The notes under the pieces were generated by a model. It saw only the letters and a list, made by a program, of their open reading frames with translations. It did not search any database and was not told the origin of the DNA. A program made the translations under genes and the position numbers. From Hypoxylon rubiginosum (taxonomy: Eukaryota > Ascomycota > Sordariomycetes > Xylariales > Hypoxylaceae), in the NCBI GenBank assembly GCA_902806565.1, contig CADCXA010000024.1:806001-870000 (forward strand): DNA of 64,000 nucleotides, in the 5' to 3' direction. Below, one piece after another: positions 46,444 to 56,301 of the stretch (position 1 is its first letter; each line of letters starts with the position of its first letter).

Positions 46444-48549
46444 ATGGCGTCCGAGAAAGGTCCCGTCGCGACGGAAGCCCCGCCATTCTCGTCTACTGCT
46501 TCACAACCGACTATCTCCTCCGATCCTGTCTCCGTTGAGACTCTTACCGCGGAGGCTGCTCGCGCAACTCAGTCGCTGAAGAGACAGCGGGAATCTTCCC
46601 CAATTTCGCCATCCTCTGCCCTCTCGGCGCTCCATCGGGAGTTCTCGCCATCGAAACAAGCTAGGCTGATTGGCCTGGCATCAAGATTCTCTCCTGCTCC
46701 TCTAACAGGAGCTGCGGCTATTGAAGACGAACGACGCAGGGAGGAAGAACAGTACAAGCTGCGGGTTTCGGGCGCTAGCGAAAACCCAGCTTTCAAGGCA
46801 CAATCTGCACTCATGTCCGCGAGCGCTTTGGCTATGAGTCGACCTCAGGACGCGCCTCAGGACATGGTCCAAGAGCTTCCGCAAGAGCTTCCTCATGGAC
46901 TTCCCGACGCAGCTCCTCACGATGTCGCTCAGGATGCCCCTCAGCCGGACGATGTACAGCATGCTGCACCCCCCCCTTCTGTCTCTATACCGCTCCCGGA
47001 CGCACCAGAAACGGAACAGAAGCCGGACGACATCAGTCCTCATAGTGCGACAAGCTTGGGAAGCTTGGGTGGTGCGCCTGGCGCGCCTGTAACAAGCAGC
47101 CCGGGGCCTATGGAGATCGATGGACGTAGTGACAGGTCGGGTTTTGGGACACAGCCCCCAGCTCCAATGGAAGAAAAGGCGGTTACCTCATTGTCGTATC
47201 CTGGCATCTTGCCCCCAACCTCTACCATGCCTGCACCTCCAGTACGGGGCATGAGTATGCCAATGACACCGAACCAACAAACTACACCACGCTCGCCGAA
47301 TTCGAAGAAACATAAGTGCCCGTACTGCGAAACAGAATTCACGCGACATCACAACTTAAAGAGCCATCTTCTGACCCATAGTCAAGAGAAGCCATATGTC
47401 TGCCAAACTTGTTCTATGCGTTTCCGCCGCCTGCACGACTTGAAGCGTCACTCTAAGCTACATACGGGAGAGAAACCCCACGTGTGCCCGAAGTGCGATC
47501 GAAAGTTTGCGCGTGGCGATGCTTTAGCGAGACATAGCAAAGGTCCTGGTGGTTGCGTAGGTCGACGAAGTAGCCTAGGTAGCTTCCTTGGCGAGGAGGA
47601 GGTAGAAGGCTCCAGCCACATGGAGGGCGATGATTCTGCGATGAGTGGCATCGTATATGATAACGCAAATGAGGGCGACTTGACGGAAGAAGAGCGACGA
47701 CGCTTAAGTTTACCTAGCATAAAAGCCCAACATGTTCAGGGTAATGAGGACCCCTCAACGCTTCTGAGTCACCTCCTTCCACTAACAGATCACACTTCAG
47801 GGTCTACTACGGGCCGCCTCTACCCACCCAACGTAGATCGAGGCTCTGGAAGCTCGAATGCATCCCAGACTCCTGGTACGAGCATCTCGTCTCTTCCCGT
47901 AGGCGCTGGTAACCCGGCTATGTATGCCCAAAGCGCCATGACGGAGAGTCCTAAACCACTTAGCCCCTCTGGTGTTCAGGGTCATGATTCAGCCAACGCT
48001 GCTCAACAGCGCTCACCTAGCTTGACGGCGCAGTTTCAACAACAACAACAGCAGCACTTTAGCCGTCACCAATCAGATCGGCATACCCCCCCAGGTTCGT
48101 GCAGCCCCAACTCTCTCATTTCCTACCTTCATGCTGAGACAATCGAAGTGCCTGGGTTTGCCGCTGCCGATGCGGCTAGGTATGCTGCCTCCGCGGGAGC
48201 TCTACAGAACGCAGCCCCGACTTCGCAGGGTACATCTGGAAGCTCCAATCAGCAGGTGGTTACTGGCTCCGGAGGAAGCCATCCCCACACATCCAGCGGA
48301 CCGGGTCAAAATGGCGGAAGTGGTGACAGCTCGAGTAATAACATATTTGCTACCGACCAGGGCATCTGGGCCTACATACACAGCCTCGAAGAACAAGTCA
48401 GGCAACTAAACGAACGAGTCCAGGCTATGGAAGCGACGGGCAGGACCCAAGACGACAAGATTACGTACCTTACGGGCGAAGTGTCGACCCTGCGCAATCA
48501 AATGGAGGTCAAGTCTGACGTGGCTGTGGCCGAAAAGATGAGTAGCTGA
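46444..48549 (+). CDS. C2H2 zinc-finger transcription factor with C-terminal coiled coil
   Basis: A single-exon nuclear DNA-binding protein of 701 residues. Three fingers in tandem: CPYC...HLLTH (from Cys292), CQTC...HSKLH (about 320-340) linked by HTGEKP, and a third finger (about 348-371, CPKC...H) that ends in Cys rather than His (HSKGPGGC), so C2HC. The second and third finger helices (RRLHDLKRH, RGDALARH) resemble the Azf1-like fungal group. The N-terminal half is disordered (Ser/Pro, then a Gln-Asp-Ala-Pro heptad-like repeat about residues 125-170); the C-terminal half is Ser/Gly/Gln-rich. Residues about 640-690 (IWAYIHSLEEQVRQLNERVQ) predict a coiled coil for dimerisation. The frame opens at 46432 with TTG; ATG 46444 is the start. 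Target genes unknown. Confidence 0.88.
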   Translation: MASEKGPVATEAPPFSSTASQPTISSDPVSVETLTAEAARATQSLKRQRESSPISPSSALSALHREFSPSKQARLIGLASRFSPAPLTGAAAIEDERRREEEQYKLRVSGASENPAFKAQSALMSASALAMSRPQDAPQDMVQELPQELPHGLPDAAPHDVAQDAPQPDDVQHAAPPPSVSIPLPDAPETEQKPDDISPHSATSLGSLGGAPGAPVTSSPGPMEIDGRSDRSGFGTQPPAPMEEKAVTSLSYPGILPPTSTMPAPPVRGMSMPMTPNQQTTPRSPNSKKHKCPYCETEFTRHHNLKSHLLTHSQEKPYVCQTCSMRFRRLHDLKRHSKLHTGEKPHVCPKCDRKFARGDALARHSKGPGGCVGRRSSLGSFLGEEEVEGSSHMEGDDSAMSGIVYDNANEGDLTEEERRRLSLPSIKAQHVQGNEDPSTLLSHLLPLTDHTSGSTTGRLYPPNVDRGSGSSNASQTPGTSISSLPVGAGNPAMYAQSAMTESPKPLSPSGVQGHDSANAAQQRSPSLTAQFQQQQQQHFSRHQSDRHTPPGSCSPNSLISYLHAETIEVPGFAAADAARYAASAGALQNAAPTSQGTSGSSNQQVVTGSGGSHPHTSSGPGQNGGSGDSSSNNIFATDQGIWAYIHSLEEQVRQLNERVQAMEATGRTQDDKITYLTGEVSTLRNQMEVKSDVAVAEKMSS

Positions 48550-49728
48550 AATGACGCTACCGATTTTGGAATGAAAATGACAGCGATAATGACATGGCAA
48601 GTTGAGGGGGTATGGCCACTTAGCGAAGGACTTGTTATGTATGCATGGTGCATATGACAGGTTTAGGGGGGGTTTGCATTTGATTATTTGCGGTCGTTGC
48701 CTTCTCCGGTATAGCTGCAGCGGACGCGGGCTTCACATTAAGGGGAGGCGTTTGGGGGGAGTTATTTCAGTCGCCTACAAAAAGTCGGGGTGTCTTTTCC
48801 GGTCGATTCCACGAACCCCCCCAAGGTCCTTCGTTTTTATTATTATTTTATTATTCCGGTGATATCCCTGCTGGTTTTATCTGGGCTCGGGGCTGGGTGG
48901 AATTATGGCATTTTACTTCCATACTGCTCGCTCTCGTGTCCGTGTATTATATATATCATTGCAGATAGATTGCCTCGAGGCATGGGCCAAAAGGGGGAGC
49001 AAAGCCATCGCTATAGTGCTTAATGATTGAAATCATCAAATTATTTATTACATACCTCGTACCTTATATACTGGTACACAGGCAAGCTTACATGAATTGA
49101 ACCCCTAGCTTATAACAACGTGCATGGATGTATGAAATTTGTTTCACTCTAGTATTTACTATCTAGCAGGGCTGCCATCTAGGTTAATACTCATAGCATT
49201 GCTGAAGAAGCTTGAGTGAATACCTAGCTTAGAAAAGCCAATAATTATATGACCTTTGAGGTTACGTGAGGTTATGAAGCGACTTGATATATGTCACTAT
49301 AAACAAGAGGTAAAATAAGAGAAATTGCTGGAATGATAGAAGGTGTTCATACCGTGTAGTATCCTCAAAGTCCCTATGACGGCTTAAATGAAGGGATGAC
49401 GGTGAGTGCCAGGTGAGGCTGGTGAGGACGGATAAGGTACCTAGGTACTTGATAGTGGGACTGGGTTATATGCACAGACCACCTCGCTACTTGCCCGAAC
49501 TCTCACCGATTGGCCCGTGCGTTCAACTTGGGGCCAGAGCCCTCACACAAAAATTTCCTGTAATCATTCTGGGCCTAGTGCCGCAAACTAAGCGAAAACC
49601 CTCTCTGCCAAATCAACCACCTGAGGAAATCGTTAAACCCACCACCTCAATCTTGAACATTCGCCCTTCGACAACCGACAACCCACACCGAACCAGCCAA
49701 GTTTCTTGAGCATCACCAATCCGCAATC
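48550..49728. other. Intergenic, C2H2 gene to RPS15
   Basis: C2H2 3' flank and the ribosomal-protein gene promoter. An exact TACCTAGGTA palindrome is at 49438-49447. No gene seen. Confidence 0.55.
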
Positions 49729-50492
49729 ATGGCTGACGACCCCGACTACGTACGTTTTTTTTATCCCGTCGCACACTGCGAAAATCATAGCCGAATGAGG
49801 GGAAAAGCCGACTAACTTGATGCGCAGAACGCTGAGGAGGCCGCAGAGCTCAAGAAGAGAAGACAGTTCCGCAAGTTTTCCTACCGAGGAATTGACCTTG
49901 ATGCGTACGTTTTTGCCTCCGAAACACAGCATATTCATATCCCTAGGCGCGATCGCTCGTGCACCATTTTCCGGCTTATCGAGATGGAAATACACACAAG
50001 AGGGACGGTTGCAAACTAAGAAAAGGATCTTGAAGCTAACGCGTGACGCCTCAACCAACAGTCTCCTCGATCTCTCCTCGGACCAACTTCGTGATGTTGT
50101 CCACGCCCGTGCCCGCCGTCGGATCAACCGAGGCTTGAAGCGAAAGCCCATGGGCCTGATCAAGAAGCTGCGCAAGGCCAAGCAGGAGGCCAAGCCCAAC
50201 GAGAAGCCCGACCTCGTCAAGACGCACCTGCGAGACATGATCGTCGTACCCGAGATGATTGGCAGCGTTATCGGTATCTACTCCGGCAAGGAGTTCAACC
50301 AGGTCGAAATCCGACCTGAGATGGTTGGCCACTACCTAGGCGAATTCTCTATCTCATAGTACGTTGCACCCCGTCATTCTCGATACTCCCCGGAATATCT
50401 AGGTGGCTAACCAGTTCTACAGCAAGCCCGTCAAGCACGGTAGACCCGGTATCGGTGCTACTCACTCTTCTCGATTCATTCCTCTCAAGTAA
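49729..50492 (+). CDS. RPS15: 40S ribosomal protein uS19 (Rps15)
   Basis: A small-subunit protein at the 40S head, part of the decoding-side contact with the A-site finger. Four exons: 49729-49749, 49828-49904, 50062-50358, 50423-50492; 154 residues. Donors are all GTACGT, the acceptors are CAG, CAG and ACAG, and phases agree. Sequence runs [28 protein letters not shown], then [52 protein letters not shown] and [19 protein letters not shown], the full uS19 fold with its C-terminal tail. The tiny 7-codon first exon is typical for fungal ribosomal protein genes. Convergent with the complex I gene. Confidence 0.97.
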
Positions 50493-51413
50493 GCCTGTGG
50501 AAAAATGGAAGGGGGTGGGCTTTGCACTTTGCATTCAGTCATGGATTGGGCGAACGGAACGGTTCTTTCTCGGTAGATAGGCAATGACCATCAGCCGAAA
50601 TGCGCTACATGATAATGAAATGAGATCATCTGCGCCGAATAAACGCACTTGTTCTATCGTGATTCTTGATCTACTTCCTACGTAGTTTACCCTCGCCCAA
50701 TCCTGCGATACTAGCATGGCTCTAAGTCTCAAATACCCTAGAACTTTGGTTCTTGTCTGTACCGTCTTGTCATATCAATCCGACACTCCCATCCATTGAC
50801 TACCTACGAATAAACTTAATGGAGATCATCCGCCTGTCTATCAATGAGAATGCAACCCTGCCCTTAACCATACATCTTTGAAGCACGCTGTCGATGATAT
50901 ACCTATTCTTATTATCTATGACATTTGCCATCCAAGCTGACCGAACATCACGGTAGAGAAATAAAACATCAAGGTTCTATATGTTTTGTAAACGCTTCAA
51001 CTTTATTTGTTGTGTCAAGCATCGAGTCGCTGTTGGGAATGTAACTACCCCATATCGACCTGATTCTCACACTATGTAGCGATTCAATTACATCTTATGG
51101 GAGTTATTATATAAAGGGGTTTGCTTCACAGAATTACGAGAGTGAGGGTGGACAACTAGGTCGAGTTCGATTTTGTGACTACTTTAGATTCTTCACTTTG
51201 CAGATTCTAGGGATAGAGATGGGTAAGTTAAACAAAGTAAACCCGGGCTATGTCTCTCTTAGTAGCCATATGCTCGCGGGCATAGAGTCTATGATATATG
51301 TACGTTCGTCGTCGGTTAGCAAGGGATATGTATTTCTCGTCTTTGATGGTACAGTTCCAGTTCCAATTCCGGTTCTTGTCTCCTTTTTGTTTTATTTTTA
51401 TTTTTAATAACTC
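50493..51413. other. Convergent intergenic region, RPS15 to complex I gene
   Basis: 3' flanks only. No supported gene, RNA or repeat. Confidence 0.55.
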
Positions 51414-52208
51414 TCACGACGACGATTCCTGCTCCTTGCTCTTCTCGGCTAGCTTCTGCAGCTTCCGCTCCTCCTCGACGGCGGCCTGCTTCTGGTAGTG
51501 CTCCCTGACGTGGTCGAGGTTGGGCAGGTGGCCGGCCGGCACGCTCCAGGGGGAGCCCGAGTTGAACAGCCTGTTTGCGTGGGAAAGAAGGGGGTTTGGT
51601 TAGTCATGTATATCTTTCGTCTAAGTGTTATATCCCCTTCTCCTTCACCTCACGACCAATTGCCGTTACTACTTCCACCAGATACTTCGCCAGACAGAAA
51701 AAAGGGGGAGGAGAAGGGGAATGAAAAAAGGAAGCGGGATTATAAAAAAAAAAAAAAAAAACGTACTCGGGGGTCTTGAGCTCGACGTGGGTGCTCTTGC
51801 CCGAGTACAGGAGCAGGTGCTTGTCGTGGGCGGCCTGCTCGAAGATGTTGGTGCGCAGGGTGTTGCGCGTCTCCCAGTCGTTGAAGTAGTCGAAGTTCTT
51901 GAGCCACTTGGACACGGCCGAGGGTTCGCCGTCGGGGCCCGGCCGCGAGATCGAGTACCCGATGTAGGAGGCCGGGACGAGGGCGGCGAAGACGTAGAAC
52001 GCGGTCTGTCTCTCCTTGATTAGTTCTCTAGTTCCATTACAGGATTGATTGTGCCGCGAGGAAAACGTACGCCTAATCCCTCGGCGACTTCGGGTGCGTG
52101 GTGATGGTCGTGGCCGTGGCTCTCGGAGGCGTAGGAGCGCGAGGATCGCAGGGTCGTGGGGCGCGTTCGCCGGGCTACGCAAGCCGCTCTTGTTCGGAGG
52201 GCCTGCAT
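51414..52208 (-). CDS. Mitochondrial complex I accessory subunit, 17.8-kDa type
   Basis: Probable fungal NADH:ubiquinone oxidoreductase accessory subunit of the N. crassa 17.8-kDa type. Exons (minus) 52208-52071, 52005-51767, 51570-51414; 177 residues in one frame (donors GTACGT twice). Residues about 1-25 (MQALRTRAACVARRTRPTTL) form an Arg-rich, acid-free mitochondrial presequence. A His-rich segment (GHDHHHAP) follows, then one membrane helix (FYVFAALVPASYIGYSI), then a hydrophilic matrix or intermembrane part (WLKNFDYFNDWETRNTLRTNIFEQAAHDKHLL, GSPWSVPAGHLPNLDHVREHY) with a charged helical end. Family assignment comes from this layout and remembered sequence pattern. The second intron begins with the donor followed at once by 16-18 T. 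The frame extends upstream but lacks ATG until 52208. Confidence 0.82.
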
Positions 52209-52786
52209 TTTGGTATATGTGTGTAGACGTAGGAACGCCAATTGGGCTTCGGGATGGGATGTAGTCGAGCTACGTATGAGGGTTATGTACCTAACCTATG
52301 AGCTCAATTCGATGCTTGCTTTGAAAGATGTCGGAATTGAGGCATATGGTGGGGCTTTCTTAAGCCAATCACATTCGTTTAAAGGGTAAGCTTTAACGTG
52401 CAGACAGCTGCTACTGGACTGTATTGCACACTGTCTTTACCTTCCTTCACTTGAGACTTGAGAATTTCTACGAATTTACCCATTACATCTCGTCGGCTCT
52501 ATCAATTTCTCATTATGATTTACGACTTACCATTTCTGATTAAGGAAGGGTTTGAGATTGATAGTTTTTATTGAATTTAAAATGTTTTGTTTTCTTATAT
52601 ATTCTGCGTAGTTCTATCGGCTGGCTTGTCTTCGTGTCCAGTTCAGTTTTAGCTGTTGCAAACTGTCCTAAATAAGACTCTTGCCACATCATTCACTTAC
52701 AACATTCACTTACAACATTCACTTACAAAAGAGACTCCGGTAACTAACTACTGAGCTCTACACAAAGTGATTGAACTATACATTTC
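52209..52786. other. Divergent promoter, complex I gene and SIL1
   Basis: 578 bp between divergently transcribed genes; no coding frame. A 13-bp repeat lies close to the SIL1 start. Confidence 0.6.
52691..52729 (+). repeat. 13-bp tandem repeat x3 upstream of SIL1
   Basis: ATTCACTTACAAC occurs three times with only the last base of the third copy changed, 58 bp before the SIL1 ATG. Confidence 0.9.
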
Positions 52787-54115
52787 ATGTTTTCACCTTG
52801 CAAAATGGGGTCTTCATATATGCGCAATCTGAATAAGATTGCAGTTTTATTTGCTCTTATTTCTGTCATTTTCTCTTCACTTACGATCGCATCTGCATCC
52901 GTGTCGTCTGCCTCTCCATCTAAATCCCCGTCAGCCGAAACCGAACTCATATGCCACACTGATAACCCAGCCGAGTGCTACCCGAAACTATTCTCCGCCA
53001 CCGAGGAATTCCAAATTGTCCGTGATGACCAGGATCTTCCACCGGGCTTACACGTGCGGCTGGATATCCAAACCGGGCAGAAACAGGCCAAGCTCAACAA
53101 CCCCAAAGAGGGGAATTCGGCCCTCGAGGGTCTGCCGGTGGATCGGTCCGTAGTCGTTGTAGACCCCGAGACGCCCCAAGATGACCAGCCTCCGATCCGC
53201 TCTGGTGCACCGGCCTACGAGCCCGTAGGAGTAGTTAAGGCACCGAGGGAGAAGAACGAGGGCTTCGTCCAAGCCCTCGAGACCGTCAAGAAGGACCTGG
53301 ACTTCGGCCCATCCGACGAGCTCGATAGAGCTTTGCAGGATTTGGAGGATATATCCCACGATATGTACTACGGGCTGCAGATCGCCGAGGACACGGAAGC
53401 CTTGCAAGCCCTATTCTGCCTCCTCACCAAGCGCGACGCGTCGGCCGCGGTGGAGGAACGGCCGCTCACAGAGCGTCCCGACTTCTTGGCCTCTTCGATC
53501 CTGGCATCGTTGATCCGGAACAACAAGCCCGCGCTCCGCGCCGTCGAAGATTCGTGGGACGCCGTAGTCTCGAAGCAGTGCAAGAACCCCCGAGACGCTG
53601 GCTCGTTGGGAACCGAGCTGTACGCGCGGCTGGAGCCCACGGCGGGGCCGGGCACCGCCGAAGAGGCGGCCGAGGCGTACTTCGCGCGGCTGAGCCTCGC
53701 GGTCTGGGACGGGCTGCTCAAGAGCCCCAAGATCCAGGCCGAGTTTCTGGCGAACGATGGCATGCGGAGCTTCCTTCGGATTCTGCTTCGGAGTGGAGAG
53801 GTCTGGGACGGCCGGAGGGCTAAGGTCGCCCGCATCGTGTCCGACGTCTTCCTCGACGAGGAGGTCGGCGCCGTGCTCGGCGTCTGGCCTGCCACCACCG
53901 CCGAGAGCAGTAGCGTCGTGAGCGATGCTAGTGTCTGCGAGAAGTCGGGAGCGGCGGCGGACGACGACAGGGGGTGCTGGGAGTACCACTTGGAAGCCAT
54001 TAGCCGGGACCCTCGAGACGCGATTTGGAGCCGCCCGTTGCTCGATATGCTGCGGCGGAGACGGCCGGACGCGACAAAATCGGCACCACGTCAACCTAAA
54101 CGTGACGAGCTTTAA
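52787..54115 (+). CDS. SIL1: ER nucleotide exchange factor Sil1
   Basis: The ER-lumenal nucleotide exchange factor for the Hsp70 BiP/Kar2, of the armadillo-like Fes1/Sil1 family. A single exon of 442 residues. The N-terminal 12-38 region (MRNLNKIAVLFALISVIFSSLTIASA) is a signal peptide; ATGs at 52787, 52805 and 52820 could all start it. The conserved core begins ICHTDNPAECYPKLFSATEEFQIV and GLHVRLDIQTGQKQAKL, the Sil1 N-terminal signature, followed by helical repeats (LDRALQDLEDISHDMYYGLQI, LLTKRDASAAVEER, FLRILLRSGEVWDGRRAKVARIV). It ends in RDEL, an ER-retrieval signal variant of HDEL. Divergent from the complex I gene and convergent with the Clr5 gene. Confidence 0.93.
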   Translation: MFSPCKMGSSYMRNLNKIAVLFALISVIFSSLTIASASVSSASPSKSPSAETELICHTDNPAECYPKLFSATEEFQIVRDDQDLPPGLHVRLDIQTGQKQAKLNNPKEGNSALEGLPVDRSVVVVDPETPQDDQPPIRSGAPAYEPVGVVKAPREKNEGFVQALETVKKDLDFGPSDELDRALQDLEDISHDMYYGLQIAEDTEALQALFCLLTKRDASAAVEERPLTERPDFLASSILASLIRNNKPALRAVEDSWDAVVSKQCKNPRDAGSLGTELYARLEPTAGPGTAEEAAEAYFARLSLAVWDGLLKSPKIQAEFLANDGMRSFLRILLRSGEVWDGRRAKVARIVSDVFLDEEVGAVLGVWPATTAESSSVVSDASVCEKSGAAADDDRGCWEYHLEAISRDPRDAIWSRPLLDMLRRRRPDATKSAPRQPKRDEL

Positions 54116-54443
54116 AGACGGATAGTATACGGCTTTCATTATCTCTAGCGAGAGTGCATTTTGAGGCGTCGGGAGAATGTATGTAATTTTTGGTATTTTT
54201 GTACCTTTTTTTGTACTTTATAACCACCCTAATGAATACCCTACCTGCATCCTTGTATTGCTTGACGGTAAAGATGCAGTCTACTAAGAGGAGTTACACA
54301 TGTGCTTTATGCATCCTGAGCTGGTCAGTTATCCAGCGCTCGAGCTCTCGGGATCCAATGCATTCCATAGCCCTTGCCATATGTCGTGTCTTGATTCCCT
54401 CCCCTTATTCCACCATGTAGTAGGTATTCATCAGGGCCGCAGG
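54116..54443. other. Convergent intergenic region, SIL1 to Clr5 gene
   Basis: 328 bp of 3' flanks with no gene signal. Confidence 0.6.
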
Positions 54444-54929
54444 TCAGCTGTCCAGCTTGGCCATGCCGTCGACGACCTCGTCCCAGCGGGTCTCGAAGTC
54501 CTTCCGGACGCCGTCGGCCTCGTCCACATACCCAGCGCGGCGCAGGTAGCCCTGCAGCGTGGCGAGCAGCGTGAGGGTGGCGTTGTCGGCGCGGCCGAAC
54601 TCCTCCTCGCAGATGTCGAGGCTGCGGTACAGCATGTCGATGGCCTCTTCCGTCCCCACCGCGTGGCTCGTCCGCAGCGTCCGCAGCATGTTGTAGCAGG
54701 AGAAGCGCGCCAGCCGCGGGTCCTTGCCGCGGGTCTCTACTAGCGTCTGCGCTGCCGCCGCCGCTTCCGTCGGCTTGTTGTGCAGGTTCAGCAGCCACGA
54801 CACGTGGTACCGCATCATCTCCACGTCCTTTCGGAGCGCGTCGTCCCTGCTGCTGCTACCACTACCACTACTACTACTACAACCACCATCGTTCCCGCTA
54901 GCTCCGGCTTCCGCGGATTCCGAGGACTC

Positions 54930-54975
<46 letters not shown>

Positions 54976-56301
54976 AACGACATAGCCTCGAGGTCGTCCA
55001 GCAGGCCCTGCATGCAGCGCTGCGCCATCTCGACCTCGATGAAATCGCTGTTGAGCATGCCCCGGTAAAACGACGCGAGGTACGTAGGCCTAAGCCAGCT
55101 GTTGAGCTGCAGCGCCCGGAGGTACGCCTGCATGACGAGCCCCACGAACCTGCCAACATCAGCCTCGTCCGCGCCTCCCAGCCGCGCGAACAGGAGGTGC
55201 AGCGGGTGCCGCGGGCCGAGGACGACGCGCGACAGGCCGGACGCGTAGCGCAGCAGGGAACCCGCGAGCCCGGGGCCGCACTGCAGCAGCGCGCCCAGCG
55301 CGAGGCACGTCTCGGCGAGCAGCGACGGGTCCTCGCCTTGCCGCCTCAGCGCCGCCCCGTACCCGTCGAACGCGGCGCCGACGAGCCGGAAGCCCCGGCC
55401 CGCGAACCCGGTCACGAAGAGCTGCCGCGCGGACGACATCGGGTCCAGCCAGCTCTTTCCCGGCCGCCGCGGGAGCACGAGCTCCCCGCCGGGTCCGGTC
55501 CGCCACAGGGACGCGTCGAAGGCGCCCCCGACGTAGCCGTGCACGATCTGCATGCACTCCTCTGGGAGCCGCAGGGCGTCGGGCGCGTCCAGGCGCCTCG
55601 GTAGTACCGGTACTGGTACCGGTGCGGCGGGCTCTGGCGACGGGGTCCGGCACGTTATGACGTCCTCAAAACTGCCGCCGCGCTTCTGCGCGCCGGGCAC
55701 CTCGACTCCCTCGCCGGCGAGGAGGATGGCCTCGAGCTCCTTGCGGCGGGCGGGGGCGACGCGGCGCAGGTACGTGCTCAGCCGGTCCGGGTCGACGCGG
55801 CGGCCGTGGACGAAGGACACGGAGGTCTTGCCGGCGGCGGCGCGCCTGCCGCGCTGGACGAGCAGCTCGGCGACCTGGTGCGCGCGCAGCTTCTTGTGCA
55901 GGCCCCACTTGCTGAAGCGGATCTTGTACATCTTCTCCCTGTAATCCCCAGCGTTCGTGCGCGTGTTAGAAGAACGGAGGCTCTCTCGGAAACTCGGGGG
56001 GCTGGGGGGCTGGGTATGGCGTGGCATGGCAAGTAGGTAGGTAGGTAGGTAGGTCAGGTTCTTAAGAGACGGATGATTTCGGTTTGGGAGCTTACGTTGC
56101 GAAAAACTCGTGCTCCTCTCGCATGATGCGCATGACTTCCTTCAAGCTCTTGTTCTGGTCAATATATAAGGACGTGATGGTATCGCGGTGGTTAGCCCAG
56201 TCGATGTCCTTCGCTGGGCCGTTATGCTTCTGCGGGGACGTCGTAGTCATTGCCGTTGTGGACTGGCGAGAGAGTTCCTCCTGTGGGAGCGAGACCGTCA
56301 T
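54444..56301 (-). CDS. Clr5-domain protein
   Basis: Exons (minus) 56301-56096 and 55938-54444 (GTAAGC donor), 566 residues in one frame. The Clr5 domain at about 30-85 (DWANHRDTITSLYIDQNKSLKEVMRIMREEHEFFAT-EKMYKIRFSKWGLHKKLR, split by the intron) is a fungal motif named after a fission-yeast silencing factor and is common in multi-copy Pezizomycotina proteins, probably DNA- or protein-binding. The rest is helical with TPR-like pairs (LLNLHNKPTEAAAAAQTLVETRG, AIDMLYRSLDICEEEFGRADNATLTLLATLQGYLRRAGYVDEADGVR). A run of 13 Ser comes from a (CGA)n codon tract. The intron has a GTAG repeat. Function unknown. The larger frame starting near 56027 uses the wrong first exon, lacking the domain's first half. 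Confidence 0.88.
54931..54978 (-). repeat. Trinucleotide (CGA/TCG) run coding poly-Ser
   Basis: About 14 consecutive CGA triplets on the + strand give a Ser run on the minus strand in the Clr5-domain gene; prone to length change. Confidence 0.85.

Noticed and set aside
54780..55604. 274-codon plus-strand frame opposite the Clr5-domain gene
   Set aside because: Arg-rich shadow frame in high-GC coding DNA; no start context or domain.
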